64,000 nucleotides of DNA from Sinimarinibacterium flocculans (GTDB lineage: Bacteria; Pseudomonadota; Gammaproteobacteria; Nevskiales; Nevskiaceae), in contig NZ_QICN01000004.1 of NCBI RefSeq assembly GCF_003201205.1, forward strand, positions 248,001 to 312,000. The letters run 5' to 3'. The position numbers and the translations under genes are program-made. Under the pieces are notes generated by a model. It was not told the DNA's origin and made no database searches. It saw nothing but the letters and a program-made list of their open reading frames with translations. Below are positions 17,473 through 26,570 of this stretch, one piece after another (the stretch's first letter is position 1; each line of letters opens with the position of its first letter).

Positions 17473-17886
17473 TTGAAAGTCCTGATCACGGAAAACCTGC
17501 GCATCGACCTGGACAGCGAGCAGTGGGAGTGCCGCCACTGCGGCGGCGTGCTGCACCCGGCGCGCGACAACTACAAGCGCGGTCTGCTGGTCTACAACCG
17601 CGATCCGCGCGAGATCCACAAGCCGCTGCTCGATCCGTCGAAGTACACGCTCACCTACTCGCCGAACCCCGAGTGGTGCCGGATCCTGGAGTACTACTGC
17701 CGGCACTGCGGCGCGATGATCGAGACCGAGTACCTGCCGCCGGGCCACCCGCCGGTGCGCGACATCGAGCTGGACATCGATGCCCTCAAGGCCCAGTGGA
17801 AGGACCGCCCGGAGGTTGCCGAGGCCCCCATCGGCAGCGATCCGCCGCGCAAGGTGCACAGCCACGACCACGGAGCGCACCGGTGA
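17473..17886 (+). CDS. Acetone/acetophenone-type carboxylase, gamma (small) subunit
   Basis: The 137-residue protein has paired cysteines C20-x2-C23 and C76-x2-C79, with C69 between them, a likely zinc site as in the small subunit of acetone carboxylase. It also has a histidine-rich tail (HSHDHGAH). Length is close to the 15-kDa subunit of acetophenone carboxylase and shorter than the acetone carboxylase gamma of Xanthobacter. The start is a TTG at 17473 with GGAGGAG upstream; no in-frame ATG fits. The stop overlaps the next gene (GTGA). ATP-dependent ketone carboxylases of this type make a beta-keto acid from ketone and bicarbonate. Confidence 0.85.
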   Translation: MKVLITENLRIDLDSEQWECRHCGGVLHPARDNYKRGLLVYNRDPREIHKPLLDPSKYTLTYSPNPEWCRILEYYCRHCGAMIETEYLPPGHPPVRDIELDIDALKAQWKDRPEVAEAPIGSDPPRKVHSHDHGAHR

Positions 17887-20012
17887 AGCGCGTCTCGGTG
17901 GATATCGGTGGCACCTTCACCGACTGCTTCGTCGCCTGGGAAAACCGCTACGTCGAGAGCAAGGCGCTGACGACGCATCACAACCTCGCGCTAGGTTTCA
18001 ACGAGGCGCTGAAGAACGCCTGCGCCGAGCTGCAGCTCGACGAGCGTCAGCTGCTGTCACAGGTCGATTCGGTGCGCTACGCGACGACGCTCGGCACCAA
18101 CGCGCTGATCGAGCGCAAGGGTCCGCGCCTGGGCCTGCTGACGACGGCGGGCTTCCGCAGCTCGGTGCCGCTGGCGCGCGCCAAGGGTTACGGCGTCGGC
18201 CTGCCGCACAAGCAGCAGATGGACGTGCCGAACGCCCAGCGTCCCGATCCCATCGTGCCGATTCCGATGATTCTCGACGTGCGCGAACGCGTCGACTACG
18301 ACGGTGACGTCGTGCTCGGTCTCGACGAGGACGATCTGCGCGACAAGATGCGCCAGCTCGTCGACAAGGGCGCCGAGGTCATCTGCGTCGTGTTCGCCAA
18401 CTCGGTCGTCAATCCGGTGCACGAGCTGCGCGTGCGCGAGATCTTCCTCGAGGAGTATCCGGGGCATCTGCTCGGGGCGGTGCCGATCCTGCTGTCGCAC
18501 CAGGTGGCCGGACGCAAGGGCGAGTACGTGCGCGCGATGTCGACGATCATGGACGGCTTCCTGCACCAGGTGATGTATCACGGCCTCGGCACGCTGGAGC
18601 TGAACCTGCGCGGCGCCGGCTACGACAAGCCGATGCTGGTCAACCACAACTCCGGCGGCATGGCGCAGCTCAACTCGACCGATGCCCTGCAGACGGTGCA
18701 TTCCGGTCCGGTGTCGGGCATCGCCGCGAGCGAGCACCTCGCGCTGCAGGCGGAGCTCGGCAACATCGTCGCCACCGACATGGGCGGCACCAGCTTCGAC
18801 ATCGGCATCGTCGTCGAGGGCGGCGTCAAGCACTACGACTTCAACCCGGTGATCGAGCGCTGGATGGTCAGCGTGCCGATGGTGCACCTGGTGACGCTGG
18901 GGGCGGGTGGCGGATCGATCTGCCGCTACGACCGCATGTTCAAGACCATCCAGGTCGGTCCCGAGAGTGCGGGGTCCGATCCCGGACCCGCATGCTACGA
19001 CCGCGGCGGCATGAACCCGACGGTCACCGACGCCGATCTGCTGCTCGGCTATCTCGACCCGAAGAACTACGCCAACGGCTACATCCCGCTCAATCCGCGT
19101 CGCGCCAAGCAGGCCTACGAGGACCTGTGCGACGAGCTGGACATGGAGCTGGTCGAGGTCGCCAAGCTGGTCAAGCAGACGGTCGACACCAACATGGCCA
19201 ACGGCATCGCCCGCGAACTGCGCACGCGTGGCTACGAGCCGCACAACTTCACGACGCTGGCCTATGGCGGCAACGGCCCGCTGCATGCCTGCGGCATCGC
19301 GCGGGCGCTGGGCGTGAAGACGATCCTCGCGCCGCCGTTCGCGTCGGTGTTCTCCGCCTGCGGTGCGGGCAACATGAGCCAGTTGCACATCCACGAGATG
19401 AGCACCTGGACGACGCTGTTCGACGCCAACCAGCGCAGGTTCTTCACCGACTATCCGCGCTTCAACCGCATCGTCGAGGAGCTGGAGCGGCGTGGGCGCG
19501 AGGACCTGGTCCGCCAGGGCTTCGCCGACGACGAGATCGGCTATCGCCTGGAACTGGACATGCGCTACGGCAACCAGCGCGTCGAGACCGCGGTCGTCAC
19601 CGACCTGAACCGGGTCAGCTCGCCGGAGGACGTGCTCAAGCTGATCGAGCAGTTCCACACGCGCTACGGCGAGCGCTTCGGCAAGGGCAGCCAGACGCCC
19701 GAAGCAGGCGTGCGCATCAACACCATCCGCGTGTGCTCGTTCGTGCAGCACCCGGGCATCACCTTCAAGGGCATCAAGCCGAACGGACATGCGCTGCCGG
19801 CGCCGGCGCCAGTCGGCGAGCGCGTGTGCCACTTCGTCGGCCACGACCAGGGCATCACGACGCCGATCTACGACGAGGCCGCGCTGGCGGCCGGCACCAC
19901 GATCGACGGCCCCGCCATCGTCGTCACCCGCGCGACGACCTACCTGATCGAGCCGGGCTGGCGCTACCAGGCGGCGGCGCAGAACGCGGTGTGGTTCACG
20001 CAGATCAATTAG
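17883..20012 (+). CDS. Ketone carboxylase beta subunit (HyuA-type)
   Basis: The 709-residue protein starts with the hydantoinase/acetone-carboxylase ATPase motif DIGGTFTD and carries a second phosphate-binding element, DMGGTSFDIG. Size matches acetone carboxylase beta. The GTG at 17883 overlaps the gamma-subunit stop. In this family HyuA-type subunits phosphorylate the ketone enol and bicarbonate. Homology to N-methylhydantoinase and oxoprolinase alone would be ambiguous. The adjacent zinc subunit and CoA ligase make ketone carboxylation the best reading. Confidence 0.88.
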   Translation: MKRVSVDIGGTFTDCFVAWENRYVESKALTTHHNLALGFNEALKNACAELQLDERQLLSQVDSVRYATTLGTNALIERKGPRLGLLTTAGFRSSVPLARAKGYGVGLPHKQQMDVPNAQRPDPIVPIPMILDVRERVDYDGDVVLGLDEDDLRDKMRQLVDKGAEVICVVFANSVVNPVHELRVREIFLEEYPGHLLGAVPILLSHQVAGRKGEYVRAMSTIMDGFLHQVMYHGLGTLELNLRGAGYDKPMLVNHNSGGMAQLNSTDALQTVHSGPVSGIAASEHLALQAELGNIVATDMGGTSFDIGIVVEGGVKHYDFNPVIERWMVSVPMVHLVTLGAGGGSICRYDRMFKTIQVGPESAGSDPGPACYDRGGMNPTVTDADLLLGYLDPKNYANGYIPLNPRRAKQAYEDLCDELDMELVEVAKLVKQTVDTNMANGIARELRTRGYEPHNFTTLAYGGNGPLHACGIARALGVKTILAPPFASVFSACGAGNMSQLHIHEMSTWTTLFDANQRRFFTDYPRFNRIVEELERRGREDLVRQGFADDEIGYRLELDMRYGNQRVETAVVTDLNRVSSPEDVLKLIEQFHTRYGERFGKGSQTPEAGVRINTIRVCSFVQHPGITFKGIKPNGHALPAPAPVGERVCHFVGHDQGITTPIYDEAALAAGTTIDGPAIVVTRATTYLIEPGWRYQAAAQNAVWFTQIN

Positions 20013-20023
20013 AGGAGAACGAC

Positions 20024-22297
20024 ATGGATGACATCCGCCCGAGCGCCGCCCAGCAGGCCTTGATCGACGAATTCCTCGATCAGAACAAGCTGTTCCTCGC
20101 CCCCGATCCGGCGATCATGGAGAACCACCGCATCGAGCCGCGGTCGGCGATCGAGGACGAGCTGCTGAACAGCGGCCGCATCGACGCGCACAAGATCAAC
20201 GAGGTGCGCGGTCTGGTCGTCGCGGCACTCGACGAAAGCCACACGATGATCGAGCAGATGGGTGTGGCCCCCGGTGCGAAGTGGGGCGACATGACCACCG
20301 CGATCTTCACCGCGAGCGGCGACCTGTCGATGATCGCGCCGCATGGCGTCGGCGGCTTCGCCGCCGCGGTGTTCTACCCGATCAAGTTCATCAACAAGTA
20401 CTGGGCGAACGAGCCCACGGTCGGCGTGCGCGACGGCGATGGCTTCATTCACAACGACGCCCGCTACGGCGGCATCCACAACACCGACCAGTCGATGATG
20501 ATGCCGGTGTTCTGGAAGGGGAAGCTGGTCTGCTGGCTGTCCGCGACCATCCACGAAGGGGAGAACGGCTCCTGCGAGCCGGGCGGCATGCCGGCGGCCG
20601 CCGAGAGCAAGTATGACGAAGGCCTGAAGATGCCGCCGTTCCGCGTCGCCGAGAACGGCGAGCTCAAGCGCGACCTGGTGACCTTCCTGCAGAACTCGGT
20701 GCGCGATCCCAAGCTGCAGCTCGAGGACATGAAGGTGCGCCTGCACTCGGTGCTGCGCCTGCGCGAGCGCATCCTCAAGGTGCTGGAGGAGCATGGCGAG
20801 GAGGCGCTGATCGCCACGCTGCGCCAGCACATCGAGGACGTCGTCGAGGAGGTGAAGCGCCGCATCCGCGAGCTGCCGGACGGCACGACGCGCACGGTCT
20901 CCTTCGCCGACTCGACGCTGCGCGAGAACGCGATGCTCAAGCTGAACATGGCGATCACCGTGAAGGGTGACCGCATGATCGTCGACATGCGCGGGTCCTC
21001 GCCGGAGCTGCTGAACCGCTCGATCAATGCCTGCCAGGCCTCGTTCAAGACGATGCTGTTCACCGGCTACATGCAGAACATCTGGCCGGACCTGCCGTTC
21101 ACGATGGCGGTGTTCACGCCGTTCGACTTCATCTTCGACGACAAGTCGCTGATCAACGGCTCCTTCGAGACGCCGCAGGCGATGAGCCTGATCCCGCTGT
21201 TCAAGACCATGACCATCGCCTGCATCCCGATGGCCAAGCTCGGCTACAGCCTGCCGCACCGCTATACCGCGACGGTCGCGCCGCAGTACGACCAGCCGGC
21301 GACGCTGATCTACGGCGGCCTGACCCAGCACGGCGAGTACGTCGGCAACTTCTGCGCCGACATCAACGGCATGGGGCAGGGCGGACGCGCGCACCGTGAC
21401 GGCGAGCATTCGGTGTCGCCGCCGTTCGCCGCGCACTGCGACCTCGGCGAGATCGAGCTGCAGGAGGAAGACCTGCCGATGATCCGCCTCGGCGCCTTCA
21501 CGCTGGCCAAGGATCGCGTCGGCTTCGGCAAGTACCGCAGCGGCCTCGGCTACGAGCAGATCCACACCTACCGCAAGTCCGGCCTGTGGGGTTTCATGAC
21601 CGGCTGCTCGGGCTCGCTGTTCTCGTCGGCGCAGCCGCTGTTCGGCGGCTATGCCTCGCCGACCTATCCGCTGTGCAAGGTCAAGGGCATCAACATCTTC
21701 GAGGTGCTCAAGGACAAGCCGGAGCTGTTCAGCTTCGACATCATCGACATCATGAACACGCAGCCGTTCGAGGGCGCGAGCTACTCGACGCACGACATGG
21801 GCATGACCTTCGAGCTGGCCGCGCCTGGCGAGCTGTACATGATGTGCCAGGGCTCCGGCGGCGGTTACGGCGACGTGCTGCAGCGCGATCCGGCGCTGGT
21901 GATGAAGGACATCGAGGAAGACCTGATCTCGCACGACACCGCGCGCGAAATCTTCAAGGTGGCCTTCGATCCCCAGACCCTGATGCTGGACGAAGCGGCG
22001 ACACAGGCCGCGCGCGACGCCGAGCGCAAGGCGCGCCTCGCGCGCGGCGTGCCCTACGACGCGTTCGTGCAGACCTGGACCACCCCGGAGCCGCCGGCGC
22101 ACCTGCCGTTCATGGGCTGCTGGGACGATCCGGACGAGGTCTACGGCGTGATGATGGGCCAGCGCGTGAAGATGGAAGGCAAGGCCCTGCAGAGTCAGTT
22201 CATGCTCAATCCCAAGGACGTGCAGATCGCCGGCCTGCAGGCCGAACTGAAGGCGGCCAAGGACGAGCTGGAGCAGTGCCGGCAGCAGTCGCGCTGA
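20024..22297 (+). CDS. Ketone carboxylase alpha subunit (HyuB-type)
   Basis: The 757-residue protein is a HyuB-family subunit, close in length to acetone carboxylase alpha. Characteristic stretches include GGFAAAVFYPIKF, DARYGGIHNTDQ and CEPGGMPAA, with a C-terminal helical end. The ATG at 20024 has GAGGAG upstream, 11 bases after the beta stop. In acetone carboxylases this subunit holds the metal centre where carboxylation takes place. Acetone or a larger methyl ketone is a possible substrate; the pocket cannot be judged from sequence here. Confidence 0.88.
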   Translation: MDDIRPSAAQQALIDEFLDQNKLFLAPDPAIMENHRIEPRSAIEDELLNSGRIDAHKINEVRGLVVAALDESHTMIEQMGVAPGAKWGDMTTAIFTASGDLSMIAPHGVGGFAAAVFYPIKFINKYWANEPTVGVRDGDGFIHNDARYGGIHNTDQSMMMPVFWKGKLVCWLSATIHEGENGSCEPGGMPAAAESKYDEGLKMPPFRVAENGELKRDLVTFLQNSVRDPKLQLEDMKVRLHSVLRLRERILKVLEEHGEEALIATLRQHIEDVVEEVKRRIRELPDGTTRTVSFADSTLRENAMLKLNMAITVKGDRMIVDMRGSSPELLNRSINACQASFKTMLFTGYMQNIWPDLPFTMAVFTPFDFIFDDKSLINGSFETPQAMSLIPLFKTMTIACIPMAKLGYSLPHRYTATVAPQYDQPATLIYGGLTQHGEYVGNFCADINGMGQGGRAHRDGEHSVSPPFAAHCDLGEIELQEEDLPMIRLGAFTLAKDRVGFGKYRSGLGYEQIHTYRKSGLWGFMTGCSGSLFSSAQPLFGGYASPTYPLCKVKGINIFEVLKDKPELFSFDIIDIMNTQPFEGASYSTHDMGMTFELAAPGELYMMCQGSGGGYGDVLQRDPALVMKDIEEDLISHDTAREIFKVAFDPQTLMLDEAATQAARDAERKARLARGVPYDAFVQTWTTPEPPAHLPFMGCWDDPDEVYGVMMGQRVKMEGKALQSQFMLNPKDVQIAGLQAELKAAKDELEQCRQQSR

Positions 22298-22310
22298 AGG
22301 GGCATCGGCG

Positions 22311-24317
22311 ATGACGGTCGAAGGGGAGCTGCTGTGGACGCCGCGGCCCGAGTTCGCCGAGGCGAGCAACGTCGCGCGCTTCCAGCGCTGGCTGCGACGC
22401 GAGCGCGGGCTGGATCTCCCTGACTACGACGCGCTGTGGCGCTGGTCGGTGAACGAGATCGAAGCCTTCTGGGGCGCAGTGTGGGACTACTTCGACGTGC
22501 AGTCGTCGACGCCGTATCACGCGGTGCTCAGCGAGCGGCGCATGCGCGGCGCGAAGTGGTTCGAAGGCTCGCAGCTCAACTACGCCGAGCACCTGCTGCG
22601 CCACGAGGCCGAGGCGCCGGAGCGGATCGCGCTGCATCACCTGTCGGAGCTGCGGCCGCTCGCACGCATGAGCGTGGCCGAGCTGGGAGGGCAGGTGCGG
22701 CGGCTGGCGACGGCCTTGCGCGAGCTGGGTATCGGCCCCGGCGACCGTGTGGTCTCGTACCTGCCGAACATCGCCGAAACCGCGGTCGCGATGATGGCGA
22801 CGATGGCCGTCGGCGCGGTGTGGTCGTCGGCCGCGCCGGAGTTCGGCGTGCAGACCGTGGTCGACCGCTTCGCGCAGATCGAGCCGAAGCTGCTGTTCGC
22901 GGCCGACGGCTACCGCTTCGGCGGCAAGGACTTCTCGCGCACGGCCGAGGTCCGGCGCATCGCCGAGGCCTTGCCATCGCTGCAGACCGTCGTCTGGCTG
23001 CCGTACCTGGATGCGGGTGCCGCGGCGCCGGTGGCGCAGGCGCGAAGCTGGGCGTCACTGCTCGACCGCCCTGCGGTCGCGCGCGAGGCGTTCCGTTACG
23101 AGCGCGTGCCTTACGATCATCCGCTGTGGGTGCTGTTCTCCTCGGGCACGACCGGCCTGCCGAAGGCGATCGTCCACAGCCACGTCGGCGCGCTGCTCGA
23201 ACACCTCAAGCTCACGCATTTCCACTTCGGGCTCGGTCCCGATTCGGCGATGTTCTTCTACAGCACGACCGGCTGGGTGATGTGGAACCTGGTGCTGTCG
23301 TCGCTGCTGACCGGCGGTGCGGCGGTGCTCTACGACGGCAGCCCCGCGCATCCGCAGCCCGACCTGCTGTGGAAGCTCGCGGCGGATACCGGCACGACCT
23401 TCTTCGGCGCCAGCCCGACCTTCATCCAGATGATGGAGAAGGCGGGTCTCAGGCCCGGCGAGCGTTTCGACCTGTCGAAGCTCGACGCGATCATGGTCGG
23501 CGGCTCGCCGTCGACGCCGGAGACCTTTGCCTGGCTGTACGACTGCGTGAAGCGCGATCTGTGGGTCACCTCGCAGTCGGGCGGCACCGAGATCGCCAGC
23601 GGCTTCGTCGGCGCCTCGCCGACGCTGCCGGTCTACGCCGGCGAAATCCAGCGGCGCATGCTGGGCATGGACGTGCATGCCTGGAGCGACGATGGCGAGG
23701 AGCTGGTCGACGAGGTCGGCGAGCTTGTCGTCACCCGTCCGTTTCCGTCGGCGCCGCTGTACTTCTGGAACGACACCGATGGTCGCCGCTACCAGGAGGC
23801 CTACTTCGACGTGTTCCACGGTCCCGACGGCGAGGACGTCTGGCGGCACGGCGACTTCATCAAGATCAACGCGCGCGGCGGCTGCTACATCTACGGGCGC
23901 AGCGACTCGACGCTGAACCGCTACGGCGTGCGCATCGGCACCGCCGAGATCTACCGCGCCGTGGAGCAGATCGAAGGCATCGCCGACAGCCTGATCGTCT
24001 GCTGCGAGCAGTCCGGTGGGCGCTTCTACATGCCGCTGTTCGTGCGACTCAAGGACGGGGCGGTGCTCGACGAGACGATGATCCGCGCGATCAACGCGCG
24101 CCTGCGCCAGGACTGCAGCCCGCGCCATGTGCCGGACGAGATTCTCGTCGTGCCGCAGATTCCGTACACGCTCACCGGCAAGAAGATGGAGGTGCCGGTG
24201 CGCAAGCTGCTGATGGGCTGGCCGCTGGAGAAGGCGGCGAGCCGCGACGCGATGATGAACCCGGCGGCGATCGAGCCCTTCGTCGCGCTCGCCGGGCGTC
24301 TCGCCGCAGCGCGGTAA
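22311..24317 (+). CDS. Acetoacetate-CoA ligase family protein
   Basis: The 668-residue protein is an ANL-superfamily ligase of the acetoacetyl-CoA synthetase branch. It has an N-terminal cap (SVNEIEAFWGAVWDYF), the AMP-binding loop LFSSGTTGLPKAIVHS, YSTTGWVMWN, SQSGGTEIASGF, and a C-terminal LTGKKMEVPVRKLL with the acyl-adenylation lysine. It follows the carboxylase by 13 bases. It should activate the beta-keto acid product, with ATP and CoA, for thiolysis. Benzoylacetate-CoA ligase, which accompanies acetophenone carboxylase, is a near relative, so the chain length is open. Confidence 0.88.
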   Translation: MTVEGELLWTPRPEFAEASNVARFQRWLRRERGLDLPDYDALWRWSVNEIEAFWGAVWDYFDVQSSTPYHAVLSERRMRGAKWFEGSQLNYAEHLLRHEAEAPERIALHHLSELRPLARMSVAELGGQVRRLATALRELGIGPGDRVVSYLPNIAETAVAMMATMAVGAVWSSAAPEFGVQTVVDRFAQIEPKLLFAADGYRFGGKDFSRTAEVRRIAEALPSLQTVVWLPYLDAGAAAPVAQARSWASLLDRPAVAREAFRYERVPYDHPLWVLFSSGTTGLPKAIVHSHVGALLEHLKLTHFHFGLGPDSAMFFYSTTGWVMWNLVLSSLLTGGAAVLYDGSPAHPQPDLLWKLAADTGTTFFGASPTFIQMMEKAGLRPGERFDLSKLDAIMVGGSPSTPETFAWLYDCVKRDLWVTSQSGGTEIASGFVGASPTLPVYAGEIQRRMLGMDVHAWSDDGEELVDEVGELVVTRPFPSAPLYFWNDTDGRRYQEAYFDVFHGPDGEDVWRHGDFIKINARGGCYIYGRSDSTLNRYGVRIGTAEIYRAVEQIEGIADSLIVCCEQSGGRFYMPLFVRLKDGAVLDETMIRAINARLRQDCSPRHVPDEILVVPQIPYTLTGKKMEVPVRKLLMGWPLEKAASRDAMMNPAAIEPFVALAGRLAAAR

Positions 24318-24360
24318 GGGCGGTTTCCGCAACTCGCCGCCGGTGATGGCGGTGCGTGCC

Positions 24361-24366
24361 TATAAT
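24361..24366 (+). promoter_or_regulatory. Possible -10 element before the PECR-like SDR
   Basis: A perfect TATAAT stands 62 bases upstream of the ATG at 24429, in a 111-base gap after the CoA ligase gene. No good -35 hexamer is seen at the usual distance, so this would be a weak or activator-dependent promoter if real. Confidence 0.3.
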
Positions 24367-24428
24367 CGGGCGGTCCCTGCGCGACATCGGCGGGATCGTT
24401 CCGTAACCATCCTTTCCTGGAGCCCCGC

Positions 24429-25292
24429 ATGCCGTACCGCTCGGCCTTCCGCCCGGACCTATTCGCCGGCCAGACCCTCGTCGTTACCGGTGGCGGCTCC
24501 GGCATCGGGCGCTGCACTGCGCACGAGCTGGCGGCCCTCGGCGCCCACGTCGTCATCACCGGCCGCAAGCAGGAGAAGCTGGATGCGGTGCTCGCCGAAA
24601 TCCGCGAGGACGGCGGCGAGGCGTCGAGCTATGCCTTCGACATCCGCGACGAAGAGGCGGTGAGCGCGAACATCGCGCAGATCGTCAAGGACCGCGGCCG
24701 CATCCACGGCCTGGTCAACAACGCCGGCGGCCAGTACCCGATGCCGCTGGCGATGATCAGCAAGAAGGGCTGGGACGCCGTCGTCGCCAACAATCTCACC
24801 GGCGGCTTTCTCGTCGCGCGCGAGACCTACAAGCAGTGCATGAAGCAGCACGGCGGCGCGATCGTGAACATGATCGCGGACATGTGGGGCGGCATGCCCG
24901 GCATGGGCCACAGCGGCGCCGCGCGCGCCGGCATGCTCAACTTCACCGAGACCGCGGCGATCGAATGGGGCGTGTCCGGCGTGCGCGTGAACGCGGTCGC
25001 GCCCGGCTTCGTCGCCTCCAGCGGCATGGATCACTACGACCCGGCATTCGCCAAGGAAGTGATTCCCAAGCTCTCGGGCCTCGCGCCGCTCAAGCGCATG
25101 GCCGAGGAGGCCGAGGTCAGCAGCGCCATCGTGTTCCTGCTGTGCGAGGCGGCGGCCTTCGTGACCGGTACCTGCATCAAGATCGACGGTGGCGCGAGCC
25201 TGGGCATGGGGCCGTTTCCGCTGCTCGATCACGATCGCTCGAAGCCATACGACGGCTTCCATCGAGCGGTCCGGCCCAAGGCTGTCAACTAG
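24429..25292 (+). CDS. SDR-family protein, peroxisomal trans-2-enoyl-CoA reductase (PECR)-like
   Basis: The 287-residue protein has the nucleotide motif TGGGSGIGR and NNAGG. The usual YxxxK is replaced by S162-x3-R166 in GHSGAARAG. That replacement is a mark of the PECR and dienoyl-CoA reductase group, which act on acyl-CoA double bonds. A role in reducing an unsaturated acyl-CoA from the neighbouring pathway is likely. Another possibility is an AtuB/AtuG-like dehydrogenase. The 3' end overlaps the convergent NTF2-like gene by 8 bases. Confidence 0.82.
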   Translation: MPYRSAFRPDLFAGQTLVVTGGGSGIGRCTAHELAALGAHVVITGRKQEKLDAVLAEIREDGGEASSYAFDIRDEEAVSANIAQIVKDRGRIHGLVNNAGGQYPMPLAMISKKGWDAVVANNLTGGFLVARETYKQCMKQHGGAIVNMIADMWGGMPGMGHSGAARAGMLNFTETAAIEWGVSGVRVNAVAPGFVASSGMDHYDPAFAKEVIPKLSGLAPLKRMAEEAEVSSAIVFLLCEAAAFVTGTCIKIDGGASLGMGPFPLLDHDRSKPYDGFHRAVRPKAVN

Positions 25293-25698
25293 CCTTTGAG
25301 GCTCGCGCGGCGGCGATCGCGGACATTAGCGGCGTGCGGTCGAAGTACACCTCGTTGCGGCGGATGCGGCCCTCGGCGTCCAGCTGCACCAGGCAGACGC
25401 CGACCACCTCGAGCACGTGCGCGCCGACCGGAATCGACGCCCGCCACTTGTTGAGGAAGCCATCCTCCATCGGGATGCCTTCGATCTGCTTCCAGACCCA
25501 CGCCGGGTTGTAGGCGAGCAGCTTGCGGAAATAGGCGAGCAGTGCCGGCTTGCCGCGGACACCGTCCGGTGCGCCGGGGTCGAGATAGAACGCATCGTCG
25601 GCGTAGAACGCGGCAAGACGCTCAGGATCGTTGCCGGTCCACGCGGGTAGCCAGCGTTCGGCGAAGGACCGCGCCTCGGCGGCAGTCAGGGCTTTCAT
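25285..25698 (-). CDS. SnoaL/NTF2-fold protein
   Basis: The 137-residue protein has the cone-shaped NTF2-like pattern: WLPAWTGNDPERLAAFYADDAFYLDP near the N-terminus and a C-terminal EVYFDR strand. Members bind or isomerise small hydrophobic molecules, or have no known activity. The ATG at 25698 has GGAG upstream; the frame runs further 5' but without family similarity. It is read in the same direction as the TetR gene, 83 bases downstream of it. Confidence 0.8.
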   Translation of the reverse strand: MKALTAAEARSFAERWLPAWTGNDPERLAAFYADDAFYLDPGAPDGVRGKPALLAYFRKLLAYNPAWVWKQIEGIPMEDGFLNKWRASIPVGAHVLEVVGVCLVQLDAEGRIRRNEVYFDRTPLMSAIAAARASKAS

Positions 25699-25781
25699 GG
25701 TGGGTAGTCTCCGTCGTCTGGGAGAGGGCGAAATCCGGTGTGCGGGCAAGAAGAAGCGGTGTGACGCTTGCGCCGCCCCCC

Positions 25782-26450
25782 TCAGCGAACGCGCCGCGTG
25801 CGAGCGGGCGCGGGGGCGGGCGTGGATGCTGCCGATGCCGCGCCGCCGGCGCTGACGGCGCGCACGCAGAACTCGCAGATCGCCTGTGTCAGTCGGTCGC
25901 GATCCTTGACGCGCTCGGCGCGTGGCGCGATCGGTCCGACCAGGGCTTCGGTATAGGCGCCGACGATGCACGCGGCGCTGGCGTCGAGATCCTGCGGCGG
26001 AAACTCGCCGGCCTCGATCCCTTGCCTGAGGATGGTCTTGAACACGTCGCCGAGCCGCTGGCGCACGCGGATGCGCGCGGTGTCGACCTCCGGCTCGGCC
26101 GGTTCGGCAATGAATGCGTAGGCGAGTCCCGGCCCGGTGAGCGCACGGCGGGTGAAGCATTCGACGGCCGCGTACAGGCGCTGCCGGGCCGTTCCGCTTC
26201 CCTCGGCGATGGCGTTGAGCAGTTCGATCTCGTGGCCGACCGCGGCTTCGAGCACCTCGATGAACAATTCGGCCTTCGAGCGGAAGTAGCGGTAGATCAT
26301 GCCGGTCGACATACCGGCTTCTGCGGCCACGGCAGCGATCTGCGCCTCGCGGTAGCCGCCGGCCGCGACCAGGCGTCGCGCGGCCGCGAGGATGCGCTCG
26401 CGGTTGCTCGCGAGCCGCTCTTCCATCAGCGGGGAACGGCGGTAGGCCAT
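25782..26450 (-). CDS. TetR-family regulator, AtuR-like
   Basis: The 222-residue protein has an N-terminal TetR helix-turn-helix (RILAAARRLVAAGGYREAQIAAVAAEAGMSTG, then IYRYFRSKAELF), a helical ligand domain and a low-complexity Ala/Pro/Arg tail. It is divergent from the carboxylase operon, as atuR is from the atu genes in Pseudomonas. A palindrome lies between the two starts. It probably represses the operon until an acyl-CoA or terpenoid intermediate binds. Confidence 0.88.
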   Translation of the reverse strand: MAYRRSPLMEERLASNRERILAAARRLVAAGGYREAQIAAVAAEAGMSTGMIYRYFRSKAELFIEVLEAAVGHEIELLNAIAEGSGTARQRLYAAVECFTRRALTGPGLAYAFIAEPAEPEVDTARIRVRQRLGDVFKTILRQGIEAGEFPPQDLDASAACIVGAYTEALVGPIAPRAERVKDRDRLTQAICEFCVRAVSAGGAASAASTPAPAPARTRRVR

Positions 26451-26479
26451 GGCGGGAGTCTGTAATGAAGTGAGCCGAT

Positions 26480-26528
26480 ATTCAAGAAATGAATTGAGCT
26501 TCACGTATTGCGAGGCCTTGAGTAGGAT
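26480..26528 (+). promoter_or_regulatory. Candidate TetR operator and promoter of the carboxylase operon
   Basis: ATTCA-AGAAA-TGAAT (26480-26494) is a perfect inverted repeat in an unusually A/T-rich patch between the divergent TetR and carboxyltransferase genes. Just after it TTCACG (26500-26505) and TAGGAT (26523-26528) are 17 bases apart and could be -35 and -10 boxes reading toward 26571. Binding here would block the promoter. Confidence 0.45.
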
Positions 26529-26570
26529 GGCCGCTCCCTTCCAGAGCGGCCGGCACGCCGGCAACACGAC

